From assembly GCF_014647195.1 (NCBI RefSeq), contig NZ_BMOS01000008.1, forward strand, positions 95,702 through 143,284: 47,583 bases of DNA, given 5' to 3'. Below the pieces are notes generated by a model. It ran no database searches and was not told the DNA's origin. It worked only from the letters and a program-made list of their open reading frames with translations. The stretch's first letter is position 1. The number at the start of each line of letters is the position of its first letter. The position numbers were made by a program, and so were the translations under genes. Shown here piece after piece: positions 17,815-25,380 of the stretch. The stretch is from Oceanobacillus indicireducens (GTDB taxonomy: Bacteria > Bacillota > Bacilli > Bacillales > Amphibacillaceae).

Positions 17815-17843
17815 ATTATAATCAATGCCCTTGCATGTTGCAA
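17815..17843 (-). promoter_or_regulatory. sigma-A promoter of serC
   Basis: On the minus strand TTGCAA (17838-17843) and TATAAT (17815-17820) are exactly 17 bases apart, leaving a leader of about 50 bases before serC. Confidence 0.7.
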
Positions 17844-17893
17844 GCGGGTAAACGAACGTTTTATAGCACAACTGATTTAACGTACGTAAACAT

Positions 17894-18562
17894 TCACCTA
17901 ATTTCCCAATCCACCGCAGCTCGTCCATTTGCACTCAAAAATTCATTCGTTTCCGAAAATGGTCTACTGCCGAAAAATCCCCGATTTGCTGAAAACGGAC
18001 TCGGATGCGGCGATTTAATAATATGGTGGCGCTTATTCGTAAGGAATATTTCCTTTTCCTGGGCATGTTTTCCCCATAAAATAAACACGACCGGATCTGT
18101 CTTTTCATTGACGAGTTGGATTACTTTGTTCGTAAAATGCTCCCAACCTTTCCCGCGATGAGAAGCTGGCTGTTTTTCCCTTACCGTAAGTACCGTGTTC
18201 AACAACAACACCCCTTCATCAGCCCATTTTTTCAAGTAACCATGGGCTGGGGGTTCGATTCCTAAGTCACTTTGAAGTTCTTTATAGATATTTCGTAAAG
18301 AAGGGGGAATCGCTACACCCTTTTGCACAGAGAAACTTAAGCCATGGGCTTGATTCGGTCCATGATACGGATCTTGTCCAATCAGAACAACCCTCGTATT
18401 CTCGTAACTTGTGTAATGGAGGGCATTAAAAATATCGTCCATATCAGGATGAATCTTGTAATTCTTATATTCTTCTTTTAGAAACTCCCGTAATTCCAAG
18501 TAGTATTTTTTCTGAAATTCCCCTTCAAGCAAGGGGGCCCAATCATTTTTTAAAATTGTCAT
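17894..18562 (-). CDS. ung: uracil-DNA glycosylase
   Basis: This 222-residue family 1 UDG removes uracil from DNA in base-excision repair. The water-activating motif GQDPYHG has its catalytic Asp at residue 64. The uracil-binding [17 protein letters not shown] and the DNA-intercalating [13 protein letters not shown] motif are present, all as in the standard enzyme. AGGAGG stands well placed before the ATG. A 48-codon gene ends 14 bases upstream on the same strand and is probably cotranscribed. Confidence 0.97.
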   Translation of the reverse strand: MTILKNDWAPLLEGEFQKKYYLELREFLKEEYKNYKIHPDMDDIFNALHYTSYENTRVVLIGQDPYHGPNQAHGLSFSVQKGVAIPPSLRNIYKELQSDLGIEPPAHGYLKKWADEGVLLLNTVLTVREKQPASHRGKGWEHFTNKVIQLVNEKTDPVVFILWGKHAQEKEIFLTNKRHHIIKSPHPSPFSANRGFFGSRPFSETNEFLSANGRAAVDWEIR

Positions 18563-18576
18563 CAGCTAACCTCCTG

Positions 18577-18723
18577 TCAACTCCAATCAAAAAACCTTCG
18601 GAGCATCCGCCAGAATACACGCGGGATATATAGAAAAAACTCAACTATGAACATATACCAATCAAGCTGTTCGATACGCTCCTCGGCTTTTCTACTTTTC
18701 TTTTTTAATTCTTTCCCACTCAT
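18577..18723 (-). CDS. small basic amphipathic protein upstream of ung
   Basis: This 48-residue frame starts at an ATG preceded by GGAGGG, with correct spacing. The N-terminal half is highly charged (MSGKELKKKSRKAEERIEQL). The C-terminal half is aromatic and hydrophobic (WYMFIVEFFLYIPRVFWRML) and ends RRFFDWS. It looks membrane-associated. No family is recognised. It ends 14 bases before ung and is likely in the same transcript. A shortened bcr1-like repeat lies just upstream. Confidence 0.55.
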   Translation of the reverse strand: MSGKELKKKSRKAEERIEQLDWYMFIVEFFLYIPRVFWRMLRRFFDWS

Positions 18724-18741
18724 TACATACCCTCCATCTAA

Positions 18742-18820
18742 TTTACCACGTATTAACGGTCTGTAATACCTCCACTTTTGAACGGGGACGGAAAATCCCA
18801 GTGAATGAGTTTCACTTTAT
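18742..18820 (+). repeat. bcr1-like repeat, copy 5, internally deleted
   Basis: This copy is about 79 bp long. The left end (TTTAC, then CACGTATTAACGGTCTGTAA) and the right end (CAGTGAATGAGTTTCACTTT then AT) match the full copies. The second arm of hairpin 1, the linker and most of hairpin 2 are missing. On the minus strand its terminal ATAAAGTGA supplies the last two codons and the stop of ecsB. Confidence 0.7.
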
Positions 18821-19954
18821 CGTAACAAATGTCATCAGTACAGCAGTAAGACCGACTAGAATAACCGCTGGGATTATAAATATGCGTCTGAAGCGCAACC
18901 AAGCCGCGTCTCGAACAGTTTTCTCGATAGGTACGACACTGAAGAAATGTTCATCGAGCATTTTTTCATACAATCCTCTCAGCCAGGAATTATACGTCAA
19001 AAACAATGAGAACGTAATGAAAATCAACCATTTCAACCAGATAATTGGAAGTAACGTAATTGCAAATAAGGTGACGCCGATGATTTGGAAATAGCTTTTA
19101 AGATAGACTGTATGTCGCAGGAATCCTTTTAAGAGCATTTCCAGAAGGCCATTTTCCGGATTTGTTTCTTTAAAAATCCTTCTGCTATTTCTAAAGAGTA
19201 GAGGCCGTTTCCCGAAACGAATTGGAGGCTTCTCCACCTCTTTCGCCATTCCGAGCATTAACTTCGCATAGCGCATCCGCACCTTGACCTCGTTATTCAC
19301 CTCTTCAAAAAAGTAGCGTTTTGCCGGAACCATAACGTAATAATTCCAGACGGTGAGAAAAATGACGCTAGCAGCACTTGCTATGAAAAGGATATCGAGC
19401 GATAGGTACATGACAAGATTGCTGATGAAAATAAAGAGAACAGCAAGCAAAATCCAACGCTTCACTGGGTGGCGAATGATTTTTTTCACGGTAGATATAA
19501 GCAATTGATAAGCTAGGAGAAAAACAAACAGAAAAAAGATTTGACGCACACCAAGCCCAATCAGCTGGATAAGCCACGGTAAGGTAATAACGAGTAATAC
19601 CACGGCCAGCCCTATCCTCTGCAACACAGAATATGAAAAAGCCGTGGTCCGTAAACCACGATATAACTTGGGCCGGTCAAGTAAAAACAATTGATCTGCT
19701 TCTTTCATAAACATACGGAATTGGACAATCGTCAAGAGAAGTAACATCAACCAGATAATCACCGTTCCCGGCAATATTTCCGGCCAATAGGATGCGGTAT
19801 CCTTCCAGATATCAATATAAAAAAGCACCCCGAATATAAGGAATGGAATAAAAGCATAGAACCAAACTATCCAATCGATGAACATTCCAAGTATCTTCCG
19901 CTGATATTTTATATCATCAATTAATCGTAATTTAAATAGTTTCCTACCGGTCAT
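18812..19954 (-). CDS. ecsB: EcsB-like ABC transporter permease
   Basis: This 380-residue polytopic membrane protein has about 8-10 hydrophobic segments and basic cytoplasmic loops such as RYAKLMLGMAKEVEKPPIRF, as in the EcsB family. With EcsA it forms an ABC transporter that influences secretion, peptidase activity and competence in B. subtilis; the substrate remains debated. The ATG at 19954 has GGAGCGTGAGG upstream; a GTG three codons earlier is less well spaced. It overlaps ecsA. The last codons (ATA AAG TGA) are the end of a bcr1-like element, so insertion may have trimmed the C-terminus relative to the roughly 408-residue B. subtilis protein. Confidence 0.88.
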   Translation of the reverse strand: MTGRKLFKLRLIDDIKYQRKILGMFIDWIVWFYAFIPFLIFGVLFYIDIWKDTASYWPEILPGTVIIWLMLLLLTIVQFRMFMKEADQLFLLDRPKLYRGLRTTAFSYSVLQRIGLAVVLLVITLPWLIQLIGLGVRQIFFLFVFLLAYQLLISTVKKIIRHPVKRWILLAVLFIFISNLVMYLSLDILFIASAASVIFLTVWNYYVMVPAKRYFFEEVNNEVKVRMRYAKLMLGMAKEVEKPPIRFGKRPLLFRNSRRIFKETNPENGLLEMLLKGFLRHTVYLKSYFQIIGVTLFAITLLPIIWLKWLIFITFSLFLTYNSWLRGLYEKMLDEHFFSVVPIEKTVRDAAWLRFRRIFIIPAVILVGLTAVLMTFVTIK

Positions 19955-20645
19955 CTGCCTCACGCTCCGTCAATATATGAAAACAATCGAATAAAGACCC
20001 TCCCTGCAGTCCGCTCTTACGCTGGATGTATTCCAATGTACCGTCCGCAATCAGCTTTCCGTGTGAGATAAGCAAGAAGCGGTCACAAATCTTCTCCGCT
20101 GTATCAAGTACATGCGTCGACATTAAAATGCCGGCACCGCTCTCTTTTTCTTTTGCAATCATATCAAGGAGCTTCCGGACCACTTTCGGATCTAGCCCCA
20201 TAAACGGTTCATCAATAATATGCATATTCGCTTCCTTTAAAAATGCGAGCATAATCATTGCCTTCTGCTGCATGCCTTTGGAGTAGCTTTCAGGATAATG
20301 ATGCACCACATTTTCCAGTTCAAATTCTTTTAGCAATCCTTGCATTTTCCGAGTGAAATCCGCTTCGTCCGCTTCAATCGTAGCTAGAAGAAAATGAAAA
20401 TGTTCCATTAGCGTCAAGCCAGGATAAAAAAAGGGGCGTTCCGGTATGTAAGCATAATTTTCAACTTCGATCTCCCCTTGCACGTAATCAATGACGCCGA
20501 GCAAGGATTTAATTGTTGTACTTTTCCCAGCTCCGTTCGGTCCGATTAATCCGACGAGCTCGCCTGGATGAACATTAAATGTAATATTTTTTAAAACTGG
20601 TTCATTTTTACTGTAACCCGCTTCTTGGATCTCGCATCGTAACAT
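19944..20645 (-). CDS. ecsA: EcsA-like ABC transporter ATP-binding protein
   Basis: This 233-residue ATPase has Walker A GPNGAGKST, a signature region SKGMQQKAMIMLAF, Walker B HIIDEPFMGLDP and the switch His in LMSTHVLDTAE. It powers the EcsB permease encoded next, with which it overlaps by 11 bases. The ATG at 20645 (MLRCEIQEAGYS) is preferred because AAAGGAG lies 11 bases upstream; the upstream ATG at 20666 precedes that binding site. EcsC is not adjacent. Confidence 0.92.
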   Translation of the reverse strand: MLRCEIQEAGYSKNEPVLKNITFNVHPGELVGLIGPNGAGKSTTIKSLLGVIDYVQGEIEVENYAYIPERPFFYPGLTLMEHFHFLLATIEADEADFTRKMQGLLKEFELENVVHHYPESYSKGMQQKAMIMLAFLKEANMHIIDEPFMGLDPKVVRKLLDMIAKEKESGAGILMSTHVLDTAEKICDRFLLISHGKLIADGTLEYIQRKSGLQGGSLFDCFHILTEREADDR

Positions 20646-20694
20646 AAATGAAGCCGCTCCTTTCATTTCTATTAACTAGTACGGCTACTCATCG

Positions 20695-20723
20695 CTGAAA
20701 GTTTCATGCTTTTCACGTATAAT
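20695..20723 (+). promoter_or_regulatory. promoter of the SMR genes
   Basis: CTGAAA (20695-20700) and a perfect TATAAT (20718-20723) are 17 bases apart, about 37 bases before the first SMR gene. Confidence 0.5.
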
Positions 20724-20759
20724 TGAGGATATTGCAGTAAAAGAAAGGATGTTGCTCAC

Positions 20760-21071
20760 ATGAATGCTTTTGTACTTTTGGTTTTTGCAATTATAAGTGA
20801 AGTGTTCGGCAGCTCCTTTTTGAAGCTGACGAATGGCTTTAAAAAGATACTACCAACACTCGGGGTCATAATCGGATACGGAACCGCTTTTTACACTCTT
20901 TCTCTCACGCTAACCGAATTACCACTTGGCTTGGTTTACGCAATTTGGGCTGGGATGGGAACTGCGCTAACCGCCATAGTTGGAATAGTCGTTTATAAAG
21001 AAGTATTTAATATGAAAAAGTTAACAGGAATCCTGCTCATCATTGCCGGAGTTGTCCTATTGAATATTTGA
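20760..21071 (+). CDS. small multidrug resistance (SMR) protein 1
   Basis: This 103-residue protein has four transmembrane segments and belongs to the SMR family of proton-coupled exporters of cationic drugs or guanidinium compounds. The essential membrane Glu is residue 14 (AIISEVFGSSFLK). The conserved GLVYAIWAGMGTALTAIVG is present. AAAGGA precedes the ATG. A second SMR gene follows on the same strand, suggesting an EbrAB-like heterodimer. The two are separated by 261 bases of repeat DNA instead of overlapping. The substrate cannot be told. Confidence 0.9.
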   Translation: MNAFVLLVFAIISEVFGSSFLKLTNGFKKILPTLGVIIGYGTAFYTLSLTLTELPLGLVYAIWAGMGTALTAIVGIVVYKEVFNMKKLTGILLIIAGVVLLNI

Positions 21072-21083
21072 AAGCAGGTATTA

Positions 21084-21259
21084 GGATTTTGAGCGAGGGA
21101 TTGGCTTTTCATTGACCGAATGAATGAGGATCGTTGTCGTTCAAGGGATTAGGAAACTTCTAACTGACGGAACGAGGAAGAGTTGCTGTCGTTCGAGCGA
21201 TTAGAAGGCCTTTAATCGACTGAATAAGGGAGATTCTCTGTGTTCCGGGGAATTAAAGA
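21084..21259. repeat. 52-bp-period palindromic repeat, locus 2
   Basis: Units begin at 21084, 21136, 21188 and 21240 (partial), exactly 52 bases apart. Best conserved is the GTCGTTC start and the palindrome CGATTAGAAGGCCTTTAATC at 21198-21217. The same family is at 3350-3507. The repeats lie between the two SMR genes, where related pairs have little or no gap. Confidence 0.65.
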
Positions 21260-21290
21260 TTACAAGCTACAAAAACAGAGCGGTCTAACT

Positions 21291-21310
21291 GGGACAATTG
21301 CTCTGACCCC
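21291..21310 (-). repeat. truncated REP element
   Basis: GGGACAATTGCTCTGACCCC matches the first 20 bases of the REP consensus, but the closing TGTCCC arm is missing. It ends 22 bases before the second SMR gene start and extends that gene's open frame spuriously. Confidence 0.75.
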
Positions 21311-21332
21311 AAAAAGAAAGTTGGTGTTAGAT

Positions 21333-21695
21333 ATGAATGTGAAGGGTTATAGTTTCCTTGTTGTTTCGATTGTTGCTGAGATCTTTGGTACGCTGATGCT
21401 GAAGCTCTCCAATGGTTTTACGTTGTTGTATCCATCGCTTGCAGTCATTTTCGGGTATGGGCTATCTTTTTATTTTCTCGCTCTTTGCCTGCGTTCCGTC
21501 CCGCTAAGTCTCGCTTATGCGATTTGGTCTGGAGCTGGAACTGCTTTAACTGCATTGATCGGCTTTCTTTTCTGGAATGAAGCATTCCACCTCGCCAAGC
21601 TACTCGGCATTATTCTCATTATTGGAGGTATCCTCGTCCTGAACACAAGTGACACAGCGCACAATAAAAATAAAACCAAAGAAAAAACTATTTAA
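21333..21695 (+). CDS. small multidrug resistance (SMR) protein 2
   Basis: This 120-residue protein has four transmembrane segments and the essential Glu at residue 16 (VVSIVAEIFGTLMLK). SLAYAIWSGAGTALTALIG is conserved, and the C-terminal tail is charged (DTAHNKNKTKEKTI). It is the probable partner of the upstream SMR protein. The ATG at 21333 gives the family's usual N-terminus; a longer frame from 21240 reads through repeat DNA. Only a weak binding site (TTGGTG) precedes it, perhaps because repeat insertion replaced the native one. A terminator follows. Confidence 0.88.
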   Translation: MNVKGYSFLVVSIVAEIFGTLMLKLSNGFTLLYPSLAVIFGYGLSFYFLALCLRSVPLSLAYAIWSGAGTALTALIGFLFWNEAFHLAKLLGIILIIGGILVLNTSDTAHNKNKTKEKTI

Positions 21696-21697
21696 AA

Positions 21698-21735
21698 AAT
21701 GGGGCAATCAATGTACTGAACTTGATTGCCCCATT
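21698..21735. terminator. bidirectional terminator between SMR2 and the POT gene
   Basis: ATGGGGCAATCA pairs with TGATTGCCCCAT. An A run on the left and a T-rich run on the right let it serve both converging genes. Confidence 0.85.
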
Positions 21736-21742
21736 CCAATTT

Positions 21743-23236
21743 TTAATTAATTCCACGCATATATTTCTTCAATTTAGGTGCAAGGAATAATAAACAAATT
21801 CCTAACAGAATCGCAAAACCACCAATGGCTCCGAAATAAATTGCCTCTGTCTCTACTGAATAAAAACGTACTACTTGCGCGTTGATTGCCTGTGCGGAAG
21901 CGTTCGATAGATTCCAAAGACTCATCATCTGGGCCGCAAACGCAGCCGGCGCAAGTTTCGTGGATGCAGACAGTCCAACCGGAGATAATAATAATTCACC
22001 GATTACGACGAGGAAGAAACTCGCCACTAACCATAGCGGGCTAACGAGAGATTCTGTTCCGTTAAATATAGCTGGGAAAACCATAATAATAAAGGATAAA
22101 CCAGCAAAAATTAACCCAAGTGAGAACTTCTGTGGTGTACTCGGTTGACGATCACCAAGTTTCACCCAGAGCCAAGCAAATACTGGAGCAAGTGCCACAA
22201 TAAATAATGGGTTGAGTGATTGGAACCACGAAGATTTCAGTTCAAAACCTAAGAAACTTAACTGTGTCCGTTCGTTTGCATATGTTGCAAGAATATTCGA
22301 GCCTTGTTCCTGAATCGCCCAGAACATCATTGCAGCAAAAAATAGCGGAATATATGCCAATAACCGGGAACGCTCATCATCGGTTGTCTTCTTACTGCGG
22401 TACATTACAAAAATGTAAATAGCTGGAATAATAACACCTGAAATACTAATAAAGAATATGACACGTTCAATTGTTAACCAGCCACCGGAAAACCCTAACC
22501 AAAGAAACGCCGCGATGGCAACTCCACCAAATAAAAATCTGCGTGCAATGCTGCCTTTTTCAGTAGCAGATAAAGGGTTCGGTACTTGCATTCCCGCAAG
22601 ACCCATATTCTTCTTCCGCGTGAATAAATAGACAACTAAGCCCGCGAACATACCTACGGCGGCTAAGCTAAATCCAAGGTGGAAACTATATTCCTGTCCA
22701 ATTGTTCCGACAATTAATGGTGAAATGAATCCACCCATGTTAATTCCCATGTAATAGATACTAAAACCGGAATCACGGCGTGAGTCTGTCTTGCTGTAAA
22801 GTTCTCCAACCATTCCACCGACGTTCGGTTTCAATAAGCCTGTCCCAATAATGATAAAGAGCATGGATAATAGCAATGCGGTAAATCCACCAGGCAATGA
22901 TAAAATAATATGACCAATCATAATCAGAACTCCACCGTAAAATACGGTCCGGTTCATTCCTAACAAGCGGTCGGCAATCCAACCACCAATTATTCCTGAC
23001 ATATATACTAAAGAACCGTAGATAGCCATAATCGAGTTAGCTGTTGTGCGGTCCAGTCCTAGGCCACCCTCGGTTATTTCATAGTACATATAGTAGAGTA
23101 GAATAGCGCGCATCCCGTAGTATGAGAACCGCTCCCAAAACTCGGTGAAAAATAATGTTGATAAACCTTTTGGATGCCCGAAAAAACCTTTTTGAGGCAC
23201 GGTCTTCAATATCGCATCCCGTTCTTTAGAGTCCAT
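21743..23236 (-). CDS. POT family proton-coupled di/tripeptide transporter
   Basis: This 497-residue MFS protein of the PTR2/POT family has 12-14 membrane segments. It carries the hallmark ExxERFxYYG motif (FFTEFWERFSYYGMRAILLY) and the second POT signature around GTGLLKPNVGGMVGELY and FSIYYMGINMGGFISPLIVG. It imports di- and tripeptides with protons, like DtpT. GAGGAGG lies 11 bases before the ATG. A 48-codon gene ends 45 bases upstream on the same strand. Confidence 0.94.
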   Translation of the reverse strand: MDSKERDAILKTVPQKGFFGHPKGLSTLFFTEFWERFSYYGMRAILLYYMYYEITEGGLGLDRTTANSIMAIYGSLVYMSGIIGGWIADRLLGMNRTVFYGGVLIMIGHIILSLPGGFTALLLSMLFIIIGTGLLKPNVGGMVGELYSKTDSRRDSGFSIYYMGINMGGFISPLIVGTIGQEYSFHLGFSLAAVGMFAGLVVYLFTRKKNMGLAGMQVPNPLSATEKGSIARRFLFGGVAIAAFLWLGFSGGWLTIERVIFFISISGVIIPAIYIFVMYRSKKTTDDERSRLLAYIPLFFAAMMFWAIQEQGSNILATYANERTQLSFLGFELKSSWFQSLNPLFIVALAPVFAWLWVKLGDRQPSTPQKFSLGLIFAGLSFIIMVFPAIFNGTESLVSPLWLVASFFLVVIGELLLSPVGLSASTKLAPAAFAAQMMSLWNLSNASAQAINAQVVRFYSVETEAIYFGAIGGFAILLGICLLFLAPKLKKYMRGIN

Positions 23237-23281
23237 TTGCTGTTAATCCTCCTCTAAGTTGTAAATATTTCTAAGACCCCT

Positions 23282-23428
23282 TCAGTTTTCTATCGGTACG
23301 TTATGATTGTTTTCTTTCTGAAATATCATCCGATACACCAATCCTTTATATTTTAAATCCAATAACAATGCAATCGCAAGCCCAACGAAGGCAATGCCGC
23401 GATACATATTTTTCCGTTCTGAATTCAT
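23282..23428 (-). CDS. small single-span membrane protein upstream of the POT gene
   Basis: This 48-residue frame begins at an ATG preceded by GGTAGGGAAAAGG. It has a short basic N-terminus (MNSERKNMYR), one hydrophobic segment (GIAFVGLAIALLLDL) and a polar tail (KYKGLVYRMIFQKENNHNVP). No family is recognised. It is collinear with the peptide transporter and may be cotranscribed, so it could be an accessory peptide. Confidence 0.5.
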   Translation of the reverse strand: MNSERKNMYRGIAFVGLAIALLLDLKYKGLVYRMIFQKENNHNVPIEN

Positions 23429-23619
23429 CCTTTTCCCTACCTTTCACTTCAAGGCTGTCTTAGTAATATAACATTCCTATTTTATCATTTTTTATTTTTA
23501 CTTACAATTGAGTAATTTTTGTAAATGTACTGGACTTTCCTACCTGCCTAATTTTTCAATTTACTCTAAACTGGCTTATACTACATATAGATTAAAAATA
23601 ATGGAAGGGAGAAGGAAAC

Positions 23620-24696
23620 ATGATTTATGATAATTCAATTACAAAAAAACTTGGCATAGCCTATCCCATTATTCAAGCAGGCATGGCGGGAGGGATAACG
23701 ACACCCGAGCTCGTTGCCAGTGTCGCAGAAACCGGTGCACTTGGTACGCTTGGAGCAGGTTACTTAACACCGGAAAAAACGAAAGAAGCCATCCAGAAGA
23801 TCAAGCAGCTCACCCACAAACCGTTTGCGGTGAATTTATTTATTCCAGAACACCCGACTTTTTCCGATAAAAAAATTAAACAGGCCAATCAGTTACTTGC
23901 TCCTATTCGTAGGGATTTAAACATGGAAGAGCAAATACAACTACCTGAAATGAACAAGAATCTTTTTGAACAACAAATTGAAGTATTAATCGAAGAAAAG
24001 GTCCCAGTTTGTAGCTTTACCTTTGGACTGCCCCCTAAGAAAATTGTCCGTCGCTTAAAAAGCGAAGGAATAACATTAATCGGTACAGCAACAACGGTAA
24101 ACGAAGCACTTGCCAATGAAGAACAAGGTCTTGATATAGTCGTTATGCAAGGGAGTGAGGCTGGCGGACATCGGGGGACATTTCTTGGTAATTTTCAATC
24201 CGCGATGATTGGGACGATGGCACTTGTTCCACAAGCAAAGGACCTGGTGAACATCCCGATAATTGCCGCCGGTGGGATTATGGACGGACGAGGGGTACTG
24301 GCCGCTCTCATTCTTGGTGCAGAAGCTGTACAGATGGGAACGGCATTTATCACAACCAAAGAGAGCGGCGCCCACCCCCTCTATAAACTAGCGATCCGTG
24401 AAAGCACTGAAGAGGCAACAACCGTGACAAAAGCCTTCAGTGGAAAACCTGCAAGAGGGATACGAAATACATTCATTCAAAGCCTTGAAAATAGGGAACA
24501 TCATCTGCCGAATTATCCGATTCAGAACATGTTGACACAAGAGATTCGGAAAGAAGCAGCAAAGCGAAACCGTCCGGAATATTTAGCTCTATGGTCGGGT
24601 CAACACCCACGTTCCAGCACGGATAAACAAGCAGGGGACCTGATTCAATCCATCCTTTCACAAATTGAAGACCTTATGGGTAACTTAGGTCTCTAA
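23620..24696 (+). CDS. nitronate monooxygenase (2-nitropropane dioxygenase family)
   Basis: This 358-residue FMN-dependent TIM-barrel enzyme oxidatively denitrifies alkyl nitronates such as propionate-3-nitronate. The N-terminal PIIQAGMAGGITTPELVASV, the catalytic-His motif GSEAGGHRG, and the phosphate-binding IIAAGGIMDGRGVLAALILG with GAEAVQMGTAF are typical. Some family members are enoyl-ACP reductases (FabK), but the GSEAGGHRG context and length fit NMO better. It is monocistronic, with GGAAGGGAGAAGG upstream and a terminator downstream. Confidence 0.88.
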   Translation: MIYDNSITKKLGIAYPIIQAGMAGGITTPELVASVAETGALGTLGAGYLTPEKTKEAIQKIKQLTHKPFAVNLFIPEHPTFSDKKIKQANQLLAPIRRDLNMEEQIQLPEMNKNLFEQQIEVLIEEKVPVCSFTFGLPPKKIVRRLKSEGITLIGTATTVNEALANEEQGLDIVVMQGSEAGGHRGTFLGNFQSAMIGTMALVPQAKDLVNIPIIAAGGIMDGRGVLAALILGAEAVQMGTAFITTKESGAHPLYKLAIRESTEEATTVTKAFSGKPARGIRNTFIQSLENREHHLPNYPIQNMLTQEIRKEAAKRNRPEYLALWSGQHPRSSTDKQAGDLIQSILSQIEDLMGNLGL

Positions 24697-24706
24697 GTAA
24701 GGAAAA

Positions 24707-24738
24707 AGAGGGCAGCTTTACGAAGCTGCCCTCTCTTT
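24707..24738. terminator. bidirectional terminator between the NMO gene and comK
   Basis: AGAGGGCAGCTT pairs with AAGCTGCCCTCT around a short loop. A and T runs on the two sides make it functional for both converging genes. It abuts the comK stop codon. Confidence 0.88.
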
Positions 24739-25222
24739 AATAACTCAATGCCTGTCCTGCATCAAATTTGTCGATACATTGCTGTGTACGCTTCATCTGC
24801 TTATCTAGGGAATAGCAAGATGTCGTAAGTGATAAAGACGTCCCGTCGACAAAATGTACGTTGGATTTATTCAACACAGACTCCTCACTGATATCCTCAA
24901 TGCTCTCGATGCGATGATAAAATAGCCATATGCAGTCTGGGTGTGAAGGTGACATGGTAGGAATCGCATAGATACCGAGGGCTGTATTGATCGGGAGAGG
25001 TACTTTATATTTAAAACCTAATTTCTCTCGAATTAAATGAGTACTTCCTTCATAAGTTAAGAATGTTTTAGAGGCGCTTTCTTTAATAATGTCAAATGGG
25101 GGCTTTTTTACGTAGTGTTTCCCTTCAGAGGTTAAAACAATGGTGTCATAATGTGTGCTTCGCCCCGGAAGAAGTGCATTGTCATTTTGCGTAATGGTGT
25201 AGTTTAATAAAATTTTCTCCAA
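24737..25222 (-). CDS. comK: ComK-like competence transcription factor
   Basis: This 161-residue protein resembles ComK, the DNA-binding master activator of competence genes. The parallel with B. subtilis ComK includes the segment LGIYAIPTMSPSHPDCIWLF, matching its IFLFPTLSS...CGWISH region. VHFVDGTSLSLTTSCYSLDK followed by QMKRTQQC matches its VTFSNGKTMELPISYNSFENQ region. It is about 30 residues shorter at the C-terminus than the 192-residue B. subtilis protein. The start is a TTG preceded by AAGGGAG at 8 bases. It has its own promoter. No other com genes are near. It could be a ComK paralogue; whether it is active is unknown. Confidence 0.8.
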   Translation of the reverse strand: MEKILLNYTITQNDNALLPGRSTHYDTIVLTSEGKHYVKKPPFDIIKESASKTFLTYEGSTHLIREKLGFKYKVPLPINTALGIYAIPTMSPSHPDCIWLFYHRIESIEDISEESVLNKSNVHFVDGTSLSLTTSCYSLDKQMKRTQQCIDKFDAGQALSY

Positions 25223-25291
25223 TTGAATAACTCCCTTCCCGCCTAAATCATTAAGTACTTTAGGCTAGTTCTTATTGCATATTTGACACCA

Positions 25292-25320
25292 ATTATATGA
25301 GTATTGGGAATTGTTTGCAA
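25292..25320 (-). promoter_or_regulatory. sigma-A promoter of comK
   Basis: On the minus strand TTGCAA (25315-25320) and a perfect TATAAT (25292-25297) are exactly 17 bases apart, with a leader of about 65 bases. I did not find a clear pair of ComK boxes (AAAA-N5-TTTT) here. Confidence 0.65.
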
Positions 25321-25336
25321 GCCAATTTATTTATTC

Positions 25337-25373
25337 CAAAAAAATAACCAGCCAAGATGCTTTTCTTAGCTGG
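25337..25373 (-). terminator. intrinsic terminator of the ABC exporter gene
   Basis: On the minus strand CCAGCTAAGA pairs with TCTTGGCTGG and TTATTTTTTTGG follows. It ends 8 bases from the exporter's stop codon. Confidence 0.8.
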
Positions 25374-25380
25374 TCTACGC

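Noticed and set aside
21240-21332. A 31-residue N-terminal extension of the second SMR protein.
   Set aside because: It is translated from repeat DNA and a truncated REP, and SMR proteins begin at the residue encoded at 21333.
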